This document shows positions 1 through 6,110 of a stretch of 6,286 nt of DNA, one piece after another. Location of the stretch: NCBI GenBank assembly GCA_018814635.1, contig JAHIYV010000048.1, forward strand, positions 1 to 6,286, given 5' to 3'. A model generated the notes under the pieces. That model ran no database searches. It was not told the DNA's origin and saw only the letters and a program-made list of their open reading frames with translations. This DNA is from Patescibacteria group bacterium (GTDB lineage: Bacteria; Patescibacteriota; Minisyncoccia; Phycocordibacterales; JAGLOS01). The stretch's first letter is position 1. Every line of letters starts with the position of its first letter. The translations under genes and the position numbers were made by a program.

Positions 1-10
1 CCTATTCTTT

Positions 11-38
11 ATTATGCATACTTTTTAAAAAATGTCAA
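11..38 (-). promoter_or_regulatory. Leftward promoter for a gene outside the window
   Basis: On the minus strand a perfect -35 TTGACA (38 to 33) is followed after 16 nt by CATAAT (16 to 11), which matches the -10 consensus at five of six positions. The predicted start is near base 4, so the transcript and its gene lie beyond the left edge. It lies downstream of the trmD terminator, so it should restart transcription for the next gene. Confidence 0.5.
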
Positions 39-104
39 TACTTAGTCCCACACATGCAAGAATTAATTGCAACACTTGTCTGTAATAATTAGTATACGGG
101 CATT

Positions 105-233
105 ATGAAGAAAATTAATAAGGGTGGCTTAAAAAGCCAAAAACCTCTCACATTAAGAGAGCGTCCCGAATGTAAACTTGAACTGGAACTCTTCTTAAAA
201 CATAGCTGTCTTCACTTGAAAATTGCCACTTAG
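105..233 (+). CDS. Doubtful 42-residue ORF, convergent to trmD
   Basis: This open frame starts at ATG 105 (MKKINKGG) and ends at TAG 231-233. The product is basic with mixed charge and has no recognisable domain or membrane segment. It has no Shine-Dalgarno. A -35-like TTGCAA (67-72), 17-nt spacer and TAGTAT (90-95) lie just upstream, 9 nt from the ATG, which would suit a leaderless gene. It overlaps the probable trmD terminator on the opposite strand, and an ORF of this length is expected by chance in AT-rich DNA. Most likely not a gene. Confidence 0.15.
   Translation: MKKINKGGLKSQKPLTLRERPECKLELELFLKHSCLHLKIAT
125..161 (-). terminator. Probable intrinsic terminator after trmD (two adjacent hairpins)
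   Basis: On the minus strand, CTCTC (161-157), a 7-nt loop and GAGAG (149-145) form a 5-bp stem followed by GTTTTT. Immediately after comes a second hairpin, TGGCTT-TTT-AAGCCA (139-125), whose left arm leads into another T run. It lies about 110 nt beyond the trmD stop codon. The stem is short, so efficiency is uncertain, but the position and the T tract fit the end of the trmD transcript. Confidence 0.55.
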
Positions 234-273
234 AGATTGAACCTCCGAGTTCAAAATTTCATTAACTTTTTAT

Positions 274-936
274 TTATTTTCCTCTTTTTTGTTTCCAGCT
301 CTCTATTTTTTTGTGATCTCCGGATAATAAAATCTTGGGAACTTGGTATTTTTTGTTGTTAAATTTATAAATTTCTGGCCTTGTGTACATTTCTGATGAA
401 GCAATACGGTTCTCTTCAATTGAATCACTGTTACCTAAAACCAGTGGAACACGACGGGTAATTGCGTCAATTATAACCATAGCGGGGATTTCTCCCCCCG
501 TAAGAATATAATTTCCAATTGATACTTCTTCTGCTTTGAAAATTTTTTTTACTCTTGCGTCAATCCCCTCGTAACGACCACATATAACTATAATATCTGA
601 ATATTTTTTACGGAGTATTCCTTCCGCGTATTGATTTGTAAACTCTTTCCCTGACGGACTGGTGATAATTATTTTTGTTTTTGTTTTTGTTTTACGCCGT
701 TGTATTTTTTGTTGAATTTTTTTCACGGCACAAGCGATAGAGTCAACCATCATAACCATACCGGGACCTCCGCTATAAGGTTTATCATCAATTTGTTTGT
801 TTTTCTTTTTTGAAAAATCACGCGGATTATAAAAAGAAACTGCTATCTTCTTTTCTTTAATCGCGCGCGCAATAATTGATTCAGAAATATACGCGGTAAT
901 CATTTTCGGAAAAATTGTAATAATATAAAAATTCAT
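274..936 (-). CDS. trmD: tRNA (guanine(37)-N1)-methyltransferase TrmD
   Basis: TrmD transfers a methyl group from SAM to N1 of G37, next to the anticodon, in tRNAs with a G at position 36. This prevents +1 frameshifting. It is a cytoplasmic homodimer of the SPOUT (knotted) class. Visible motifs are the N-terminal IITIFPKM strand (residues 5-12), YSGGPGMVMMVD (54-65), TSPSGKEF (92-99), the SAM-knot segments CGRYEGIDARV (119-129) and SIGNYILTGGEIPAMVIIDA (139-158), then R161 and D171, matching the E. coli catalytic Arg154 and Asp169, and YTRPE (184-188) and VPKILLSGDH (199-208). At 220 residues it stops just after the W214 helix, roughly 35 residues short of E. coli TrmD. A lysine/threonine run (82-88) comes from a hexanucleotide repeat. 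The start has no Shine-Dalgarno. The gene lies 43 nt after the pilin-like gene, possibly co-transcribed. Family assignment is secure. Confidence 0.97.
   Translation of the reverse strand: MNFYIITIFPKMITAYISESIIARAIKEKKIAVSFYNPRDFSKKKNKQIDDKPYSGGPGMVMMVDSIACAVKKIQQKIQRRKTKTKTKIIITSPSGKEFTNQYAEGILRKKYSDIIVICGRYEGIDARVKKIFKAEEVSIGNYILTGGEIPAMVIIDAITRRVPLVLGNSDSIEENRIASSEMYTRPEIYKFNNKKYQVPKILLSGDHKKIESWKQKRGK
672..695. repeat. Hexanucleotide repeat inside trmD
   Basis: Three perfect TTTTTG units (672-689) plus a partial fourth. On the coding strand they encode the alternating Lys-Thr run at TrmD residues 82-88, a surface loop before the SPSG strand. Changes in copy number would stay in frame. 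Confidence 0.8.
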
Positions 937-961
937 AAAAACACTTTAACGCGCATACAAC

Positions 962-993
962 AAAAAAAACGCTGAAAAATTAACCAAGAAGCG
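962..993 (-). terminator. Weak terminator-like element between the pilin-like gene and trmD
   Basis: On the minus strand CGCT (993-990) can pair with AGCG (973-970) across a 16-nt loop spanning the pilin-like stop codon, followed directly by eight Ts (969-962). The 4-bp stem is too short to be convincing. It could partly reduce read-through into trmD, which lies 26 nt further on. Confidence 0.25.
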
Positions 994-1375
994 ACCAATC
1001 GTCTTGAAGTCCAAGCGCGTCAAGAATTGTGTTGACAATAACCCATGCGCCGAAAGCTATTAAAAGCCCCCATAAAACACCCCACATAAGTTGTTTCGCT
1101 TTAGTTATTTGCCCCTCAACACCTCCAGCTGTAAGCATTAAAAAACCAGCATACGCGAACATTACAGCGGCAAGTGGAATAGAAATATTCAAGAGAAGAT
1201 AATTAATAACATTATTTACTAATATAAGTAAGTCATTATATGTGCAAGGAAGTTCAGGTAACTCACCCCCACAAGGAACAAGTCCATCCGCGCCAGCAAT
1301 TATTGGTAAAAAATATAAAACTATGACCGTCAAAATATATTGGGGGCATTTTTTAATTTTTAAGAAAAATTTCAT
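980..1375 (-). CDS. Small VirB2/TrbC-like pilin-family membrane protein
   Basis: This 131-residue membrane protein resembles the type IV secretion pilin-like proteins (T4SS_pilin / TrbC-VirB2 style) common in Patescibacteria. Residues 1-29 look like a signal peptide: basic KIKK, hydrophobic core 14-26, and a possible cleavage site after AGA. A short exported segment follows with two cysteines, C35 and C44, in a PCGG...PC arrangement that could form a disulfide. Next comes a hydrophobic stretch at about 49-82, broken near I66-P67 and ending in LTAGG. A polar loop (86-95, including KAK) and a second membrane helix (96-118) complete the fold. The two-helix hairpin with a short charged loop is the VirB2/TrbC pattern. 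The start is 3 nt after the stop of the solute-binding protein gene, with an AGGTGA ribosome site in that gene's last codons, so the two are probably coupled. No other secretion genes are visible, so pilus assembly is an inference. Confidence 0.8.
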   Translation of the reverse strand: MKFFLKIKKCPQYILTVIVLYFLPIIAGADGLVPCGGELPELPCTYNDLLILVNNVINYLLLNISIPLAAVMFAYAGFLMLTAGGVEGQITKAKQLMWGVLWGLLIAFGAWVIVNTILDALGLQDDWSLLG

Positions 1376-1378
1376 ATA

Positions 1379-2674
1379 TTATTCACCTACAAACACTTTG
1401 ACGAGTTGGCTTAATTGTCTCTCTAGCCCTTCAACCGCTTCATCAACCGAAAACCGACTGGAAAGTATTCCTTCAACGGCATCTCTAAATATTGTGTCCG
1501 TATCTTTGGAAGATAAATCAGGCCACGACGCGCTTATATGCGCGGAATCATAAAAAACTGGTAGAATGGCATCGTCAGGTTTTTGCGCTAATAAATCACG
1601 ATGCGCGGGTGGTAATTGCAATCCCTGTGATAATTTTTTTGCTATATCTCCACTGGTTATAAGTCGCGCGGCATAAAATGCTCCATTTTTATTATTATTA
1701 TTTCTAAGCACTGCCAAACCGTTTATCTTTCCAAATGTTAGTTTTTTCTGCGCGCCTCGTACTTGTGGAACCATTGCAATATCAAAATCTAGATGAGGAT
1801 TTGTTTTTTTAATTTCATCATACTCGCTAGCATAACCAAAATAAACCGCGCTTTGACCTGATATAAAAACTTGTTTTGATTGAGGAAGAGAACGGTTCCA
1901 CGAGTAAGTCGGTAAAGCGGGATTTGAAAACGCCATAAAAAATTTAAACGCGGATGAACCCGGAGTCGCGATGTCAATTCCTTTATTTACATTTACTTCC
2001 ATCTCGCCTTTGTTAATAGCAATAATTGGCGCGCCAGCCTGCATGATTAACATTGATAGAATATCTTTAGCATGAGAAACATTCGCGTATTGCCCAAAAG
2101 GAATTGTGCTGCGACTAATAGTAAGATTGTCACGAATTGTCATGGTCGGAGCAAGAATATTGAAATCTTCCCACACAGATGGAACACGACTCACGGCATG
2201 AGAAGAAAAAATCGCGCGATTCCAATACATAACCATTGGATCTATTAAAAGTGGTAAAGCAAGCGCGCCTTCTTTTGTTAAATAAAGTTCCGCTTGAGCT
2301 ACATATACATCGCGAAACTCTCTTTCTGAAAAAAACTCGTAAGGTATAGGAGTTAAATGTTTTTTATAGTCTATAAATTTACCATGGGGTAATATTATTA
2401 TATTTGGACCATAACCGCTTGCAAGCGCTTCAACTAATTCCTGTCGCAAGGAGGTTTCCTGTTTTTGTTTGTAAGTAATTGTAATATTGTCTTCAATATC
2501 CTTTAGCGCCTCATTAACAATATTCTGCGGAAGAGTTCCCCATATTTCAACACTGCCATAATTTTGTTTTTTGTCTCTCCCTCCCCCACCAAGAGAAAAA
2601 ACAATAACCGCAATCAATATGCCAACCCCAAAAATTATCAAGAGTATTGTTTTGAATGTATTTGTTGTTTTCAT
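1379..2674 (-). CDS. Membrane-anchored extracellular solute-binding protein (family 1-like)
   Basis: This 431-residue protein resembles the substrate-binding subunits of ABC importers (SBP_bac_1-type, sugar-binding class). A single N-terminal membrane helix (about 9-28) is followed by a glycine-rich linker (29-32). There is no lipobox cysteine, so it is probably held by an uncleaved anchor with the binding domain outside. The first strand is VEIWGT (42-47). LVEALASGYGPNIIILP (80-96) matches the usual 'G..PD' segment, and LALPLLIDPMVMYWNRAIF (138-156) matches the characteristic 'yglP...d..vlyyNk' stretch. The C-terminal helices carrying SASWPDLS and AVEGLERQL also fit the fold. No permease or ATPase gene is nearby; the partner is instead the pilin-like gene 3 nt downstream. 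The ligand cannot be predicted. There is no Shine-Dalgarno before the ATG, which abuts the left edge of a large inverted repeat. The fold is fairly sure; the role in import is not. Confidence 0.85.
   Translation of the reverse strand: MKTTNTFKTILLIIFGVGILIAVIVFSLGGGGRDKKQNYGSVEIWGTLPQNIVNEALKDIEDNITITYKQKQETSLRQELVEALASGYGPNIIILPHGKFIDYKKHLTPIPYEFFSEREFRDVYVAQAELYLTKEGALALPLLIDPMVMYWNRAIFSSHAVSRVPSVWEDFNILAPTMTIRDNLTISRSTIPFGQYANVSHAKDILSMLIMQAGAPIIAINKGEMEVNVNKGIDIATPGSSAFKFFMAFSNPALPTYSWNRSLPQSKQVFISGQSAVYFGYASEYDEIKKTNPHLDFDIAMVPQVRGAQKKLTFGKINGLAVLRNNNNKNGAFYAARLITSGDIAKKLSQGLQLPPAHRDLLAQKPDDAILPVFYDSAHISASWPDLSSKDTDTIFRDAVEGILSSRFSVDEAVEGLERQLSQLVKVFVGE
1383..1388 (-). promoter_or_regulatory. 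Shine-Dalgarno of the pilin-like gene
   Basis: AGGTGA on the minus strand lies 7 nt before the ATG at 1375, inside the last codons of the solute-binding protein gene. It is the only clear ribosome binding site in the window. It fixes the start of the pilin-like gene and supports coupled translation of the pair. Confidence 0.75.
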
Positions 2675-2680
2675 TTAGTT

Positions 2681-2722
2681 AGTGTGTAAAAAACTAATAA
2701 TAATAATATAGTGTGTGACACT
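2681..2722. promoter_or_regulatory. Possible operator upstream of the solute-binding protein gene
   Basis: The palindrome AGTGT-GTG-ACACT (2710-2722) shares AGTGTGT with 2681-2687, 29 bp away. Between them lies an AT-rich stretch whose minus strand contains TATATT (2710-2705), the best -10 candidate for the gene; no good -35 precedes it. A repressor or activator site is possible, but no particular regulator can be named. Confidence 0.25.
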
Positions 2723-2750
2723 GGGCATTTATAAATTAATCTATTTTCAA

Positions 2751-2892
2751 AGAATTAAGATTTACGATTTAAGATTTATGAATAATTAAATTAATTATAA
2801 AACAGGCATTTAAAAACCAAGTTTCTAATACAAGTTCAATGTCCAATACTATAAATTTATCCTTAAATCTTAAATCCATATTCTTAAATCTG
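2751..2892. repeat. Inner inverted repeat within the same gap
   Basis: A perfect 13-bp core, GATTTAAGATTTA (2766-2778), recurs inverted at 2864-2876. The similarity extends imperfectly on both sides, to about 2751 and 2892. The arms are built from degenerate units of the ATTTAAG type, so part of the match may reflect simple sequence. It nests inside the 2675-2930 outer repeat, so a single strand could fold into one long interrupted hairpin. Confidence 0.55.
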
Positions 2893-2974
2893 TTTACTCG
2901 GTGTCTGATATGTTTTTACACAGGAACTAATTAGAATAATTAAAATTATTGTTTTTGTACCCTTAGTCTTAGTA

Positions 2975-3505
2975 TTATTTTTTGGTGAAAATAAAACCAT
3001 AGTGGTGATCGCCCGCAGGAAATTCTTTTTCTAAAAAAAATCCTCCTTGTTCAAAAAGTTCTCGCGTTTTTTCTGGAGAAACTACCATGTCCGGCTGTGG
3101 ACCTACACCACCATATGAATCTTTCCAATCAATAAAAAGGATTTGTCCTTTAGGCACAAGCACCCTACTCGCTTCTGCAACTACTTCTTTTTTATCTTCC
3201 ACGCTAAAAAACACATTTGCTATAACCACAATATCAATAATTTGATCCGCCAAACCACTAGAACCAAGAATTTCAATGTCACCCCACAAGACTTTCACAT
3301 TTGTGAGATTTTCTTGTAGAGCAGCTGTGGATATATTAAGCAAGAAACTTTTTTGCACCTCAATCGCATATACACGCCCTGAGTCTCCAACTTTTTTTGC
3401 CAAAGGAATTGAGTACGCTCCAGTACCCGCGCCAAAATCCGCAATTTTCATTCCTTCTATTCTGCCAAGTTGATCAATATTATTTTTGGGGTCAGCAAAA
3501 GCCAT
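2975..3505 (-). CDS. Class I SAM-dependent methyltransferase (UbiE-like fold)
   Basis: This compact 176-residue class I methyltransferase is of the Methyltransf_11/25/31 type. SAM-binding motif I is DFGAGTGAYS (23-32). The acidic end of strand 2 is E49 in VYAIEVQ, which should hold the ribose hydroxyls. GDI (75-77) follows strand 3, and DIVVIANVFFSVEDK (91-105) is motif IV. ASRVLVPKGQILFIDW (112-127) is motif VI. The tail has GGVGPQP (132-138) and GDHHYG (165-170). No substrate-recognition domain is added, so the substrate (small molecule, lipid, protein or RNA) cannot be named. The start at 3505 is preferred over an internal Met at residue 19 because the FADPKNN...LGRIEGMKIADFG lead-in looks like this family's normal N-terminus, and because a perfect TATAAT sits 8 nt before this ATG. 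It begins 18 nt after the gyrA stop and has no Shine-Dalgarno. Confidence 0.9.
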   Translation of the reverse strand: MAFADPKNNIDQLGRIEGMKIADFGAGTGAYSIPLAKKVGDSGRVYAIEVQKSFLLNISTAALQENLTNVKVLWGDIEILGSSGLADQIIDIVVIANVFFSVEDKKEVVAEASRVLVPKGQILFIDWKDSYGGVGPQPDMVVSPEKTRELFEQGGFFLEKEFPAGDHHYGFIFTKK

Positions 3506-3513
3506 ATGTAAGT

Positions 3514-3519
3514 ATTATA
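3514..3519 (-). promoter_or_regulatory. Methyltransferase -10 promoter, leaderless type
   Basis: A perfect TATAAT on the minus strand lies in the 18-nt gap between the gyrA stop and the methyltransferase ATG. It is exactly 8 nt before the ATG, the same spacing as at gyrA. Any -35 would fall inside the last gyrA codons; the best candidate, TTCCCT, is weak. No Shine-Dalgarno is present. It predicts a second, leaderless transcript starting at the methyltransferase, in addition to possible read-through from gyrA. Confidence 0.55.
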
Positions 3520-3523
3520 ACTC

Positions 3524-5995
3524 TTAAAAACAAATGAGGGAAGCGATACTATCTCCTGCTCTGAGTTTCATTATTGTCACACCTTGTGTTTGACGACCAC
3601 ATAATCTAATTTCCTTTATTTGCGTGCGAATTACTTGTCCTTTTTTGGAAATAGCAATAAGTTCTTCTATGTTTGCTGTCACAACTTTTGCTGAAACAAG
3701 TTTTCCTGTTTTAGCGGTAACCTGAGTGGTTTTAATTCCAGACCCTCCACGGTTTTGAATTTTGTACTCTTTAATAGCAGTCCTTTTTCCAAATCCATTA
3801 TTACTTATAACTACTATCTCTACTTGTGAATTATCTTTTTTTACTAAACCCGCGCTTATAACAACATCTTCTTTGCGAAGTTTTATCGCGCGCACACCCG
3901 CCGCGCTTCGTCCCATTTGCCTCACATCTGATTCTTTAAAACGAATGGCTTGCCCGCACTCTGTGGCTAAAATAACACTATCTGTTTTTTCCACAAACAT
4001 TGTAGACAACAGCTCGTCTTTGTCACCAAGTTTAATCGCAACCAATCCGCTCTTTCGCACATCTTGGAAACTTTCAGCAGCAACTTTTTTGGCAATTCCA
4101 AGTTTGGTAACCATCATAAGAGAAAGTTGCTTTTGGTCATTTATCCCAGCCGGCATTGTAAGAACTGAGGTAACGCGTTCATCTTGCGCCAAAGGAAGAA
4201 AGTTCATTATTGACTTCCCTTTTGTTGCTCGTCTGCCTTCTGGGATTTCATACATTTTTATCTGATAGACCTTTCCTTTGTCTGTAAAAAAAAGTAAATT
4301 ATTATGAGTAGATGTTGATAAGAAAATAGAAATAAAATCTTCTTCTTTAGTATTAAGGTCCACCACGCCCACACCACCACGACGCTGTGCTTTATACTCA
4401 TCTGGGTTTGTCCTTTTTACATAACCCCCTCGCGTATAAACCAATACAGATTCTTCGTTTGGAATTAGGTCTTCTGTTGAAAAAGATTTAGCTTGATGTT
4501 TTATAATTCGTGTTTTGCGCACATCGCCATATCTCTCTTTTATCTCAAGTAGTTCTGTGCTAACAACTTTAAGTATTTTTTTTGGGCTTGCTAGTAGCGC
4601 TTTAAGGTCAGCAATTAACGCTAGTTTTTCTTTGAGTTCATTTTCTACCGCTTTGCGTTCAAGCCCAGCAAGTTTTTGAAGTTTCATTTCAAGAATAGCC
4701 GTTGCTTGTTGATCAGAAAATTTAAATTCCTTTTTTAAATTCAAGTGTGCCACCTTTACATCTTTAGCTGCTCTAATTAATTTTATAACCTTATCAATAT
4801 GATCAAGCGCTTTTTTAAGTCCAGCGAGAATGTGCGCTCGTTCTTCCGCTTTTTTGAGTTCATAAGTAGTACGACGAACAACAACTATTTCCCGATGATC
4901 TATAAACTCTTTTAAAATAGATTTAAGTGACAGGGTTTGAGGAGCTCCATCCACAAGAGCAACTAAATTAAAATGGAATGAGGTTTCAAGGTCTGTGTGT
5001 TTATAAACATAATTTAGAATTTTTTGCGGGAATGCATCATTTTTCAAGTCAATTACAACCCTAATGTCTTTAGTTGATTCATCGCGAAGACCCTTGATTC
5101 CTTCAATCTTTTTTAAGCGAACAAGATCAGCAATATTTTCAACAAGTGTTGCTTTGTTCACGCGATAAGGAATAGAGGTAATGATAATCTGTGTTTGTTT
5201 GTCCTCAAAAATCTCCGCGTCTCCCCTACACACAACACCACCCCGTCCAGATGTGTACGCGTGTCGCAATTCCTCCTGACCAAAAACCATTCCTCCTGTT
5301 GGAAAATCTGGCCCTTTAACAAATTGTAATAAATCATCCGTGGTAGAATCTTTATTCTCAATAAGAAAAACAATCGCGTCAATCAACTCACCGAGGTTGT
5401 GTGGTGGGATATTTGTCGCCATCCCAACAGCAATACCTAATGTTCCATTTAACAAAAGCGCGGGGATTGCGGCAGGCAGAACAGTGGGTTCTTTTTTTGT
5501 ACCATCATAATTCGGAACAAAATCAACAGTTTCTTTGTTAATGTCTCGCAACATTTCAGTCGATATCTGAGACATTTTTGCTTCCGTATACCTCATCGCC
5601 GCTGGTGCGTCCCCATCAAGAGAGCCGAAATTACCTTGCCCTGCAACCAAAGGATAACGATATGAAAAATCTTGAGCCATTTTTACCATTGCTATATAAA
5701 CAGAACTATCACCATGCGGATGGTACTTACCCAAAACATCTCCAACTACCGCAGCTGACTTTCTGAAGCGCGCAGAATATGAAAGTCCTAGGTCGTTCAT
5801 CGCAAATAAAATCCGCCTGTGTACTGGTTTAAGTCCATCCCGCACATCCGGTAAAGCGCGCATTGTAATAACCGTCATGGCATAATCCAAATACGATTTT
5901 TTAACTTCAGTCGTAATACTCACAGGAATAACCCCATCTTTACGCCCATTTTTATCTGAGTCTTTTAAATCTATTTTTTCTTCTTTACCTACCAT
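3524..5995 (-). CDS. gyrA: DNA gyrase subunit A
   Basis: GyrA is the DNA-cleaving subunit of the A2B2 gyrase, which introduces negative supercoils using ATP hydrolysed by GyrB. Seen here are [12 protein letters not shown] (50-61), the winged-helix recognition region [11 protein letters not shown] (90-100), the catalytic Arg-Tyr pair in AAMRYTEAK (R135, Y136, equal to E. coli R121/Y122), and [14 protein letters not shown] (187-200) with the DNA-intercalating isoleucine. A coiled-coil region runs from about 365 to 490. Six beta-pinwheel blades begin near residues 517, 567, 626, 674, 727 and 779. A GyrA box, QRRGGVG (537-543; the usual form is QRRGGKG), marks it as gyrase rather than topoisomerase IV ParC. 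The 823-residue length is normal, and it lacks an acidic C-terminal tail. Position 101, equal to E. coli D87, is Ile rather than Asp/Glu. The start is supported by an extended -10 promoter 8 nt upstream. gyrB is not in the window. Confidence 0.98.
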   Translation of the reverse strand: MVGKEEKIDLKDSDKNGRKDGVIPVSITTEVKKSYLDYAMTVITMRALPDVRDGLKPVHRRILFAMNDLGLSYSARFRKSAAVVGDVLGKYHPHGDSSVYIAMVKMAQDFSYRYPLVAGQGNFGSLDGDAPAAMRYTEAKMSQISTEMLRDINKETVDFVPNYDGTKKEPTVLPAAIPALLLNGTLGIAVGMATNIPPHNLGELIDAIVFLIENKDSTTDDLLQFVKGPDFPTGGMVFGQEELRHAYTSGRGGVVCRGDAEIFEDKQTQIIITSIPYRVNKATLVENIADLVRLKKIEGIKGLRDESTKDIRVVIDLKNDAFPQKILNYVYKHTDLETSFHFNLVALVDGAPQTLSLKSILKEFIDHREIVVVRRTTYELKKAEERAHILAGLKKALDHIDKVIKLIRAAKDVKVAHLNLKKEFKFSDQQATAILEMKLQKLAGLERKAVENELKEKLALIADLKALLASPKKILKVVSTELLEIKERYGDVRKTRIIKHQAKSFSTEDLIPNEESVLVYTRGGYVKRTNPDEYKAQRRGGVGVVDLNTKEEDFISIFLSTSTHNNLLFFTDKGKVYQIKMYEIPEGRRATKGKSIMNFLPLAQDERVTSVLTMPAGINDQKQLSLMMVTKLGIAKKVAAESFQDVRKSGLVAIKLGDKDELLSTMFVEKTDSVILATECGQAIRFKESDVRQMGRSAAGVRAIKLRKEDVVISAGLVKKDNSQVEIVVISNNGFGKRTAIKEYKIQNRGGSGIKTTQVTAKTGKLVSAKVVTANIEELIAISKKGQVIRTQIKEIRLCGRQTQGVTIMKLRAGDSIASLICF

Positions 5996-6003
5996 AACAC
6001 TTT

Positions 6004-6012
6004 ATTATATCA
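6004..6012 (-). promoter_or_regulatory. gyrA extended -10 promoter, leaderless type
   Basis: Reading the minus strand, TGA-TATAAT (6012 to 6004) is a perfect -10 hexamer with the extended TGn element. Only 8 nt separate it from the gyrA ATG at 5995, so transcription should begin at or within about two bases of the start codon. There is no Shine-Dalgarno. The -35 candidate 17 nt upstream is weak (TTCCTT), as is usual for extended -10 promoters. The mRNA is therefore predicted to be leaderless. Confidence 0.7.
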
Positions 6013-6040
6013 CAAAAACAGCTATTAAGGAAATTAGCGC

Positions 6041-6099
6041 TATAGATAATAAAAAAGGTTACCGAACATCCCTTGTATAGATAAAAATACTGGTTACTG
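6041..6099. repeat. Imperfect direct repeat upstream of gyrA
   Basis: Two 24-bp copies, 6041-6064 and 6076-6099, match at 19 positions with a 35-bp period. Both begin TATAGATAA, have an A-rich middle, contain GGTTAC and end in G. They lie 46 to 104 bp upstream of the gyrA start codon, a reasonable place for regulator binding sites. No function is shown. Confidence 0.45.
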
Positions 6100-6110
6100 T
6101 GTTGTTATTA

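Larger units (their letters stand above)
2675..2930. repeat. Outer inverted repeat spanning the methyltransferase/SBP gap
   Basis: The left arm (2675-2692) reads TTAGTT-AG-TGTGTAAAAA. The right arm (2913-2930), read on the opposite strand, is TTAGTT-CC-TGTGTAAAAA, giving 16 matches in 18. The left arm starts directly at the ATG of the solute-binding protein gene; the right arm ends 44 bp from the methyltransferase stop. No transposase or clear target-site duplication is visible. It may be the ends of a small non-autonomous (MITE-like) element. Confidence 0.55.

Noticed and set aside
235..254. tRNA T-arm-like GGTTCAATC on the minus strand
   Set aside because: The T stem fails beyond three pairs (one of them G-U), and no acceptor, D or anticodon arms fit around it. 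The segment instead forms a simple 6-bp hairpin (237-242 with 249-254).
937..979. Separate promoter for trmD
   Set aside because: No hexamer in this 43-nt gap matches the -10 consensus well (best is TTAAAG, three of six), and no -35 is visible. Co-transcription with the upstream pair is simpler.
1242..1553. Plus-strand open frame across the SBP/pilin-like junction
   Set aside because: It overlaps two well-supported genes in antisense, is rich in Ser/Thr/Pro as expected of a shadow frame, and has no ribosome site.
2701..2900. CRISPR-like array from the repeated ATTTAAG units
   Set aside because: The units are short, degenerate and in both orientations, with no regular spacers and no cas genes. 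They are better explained as nested inverted repeats.
3449..3451. Alternative methyltransferase start at Met19
   Set aside because: It would begin only four residues before SAM motif I and remove the lead-in segment. The upstream ATG has a correctly spaced TATAAT.
3762..4265. Long open frame on the plus strand opposite gyrA
   Set aside because: It lies wholly inside the conserved beta-pinwheel coding region of gyrA, and its translation shows no domain pattern. It is an antisense shadow.
3524..5995. Topoisomerase IV subunit ParC instead of GyrA
   Set aside because: The GyrA box QRRGGVG and six complete C-terminal blades are present, which mark gyrase.
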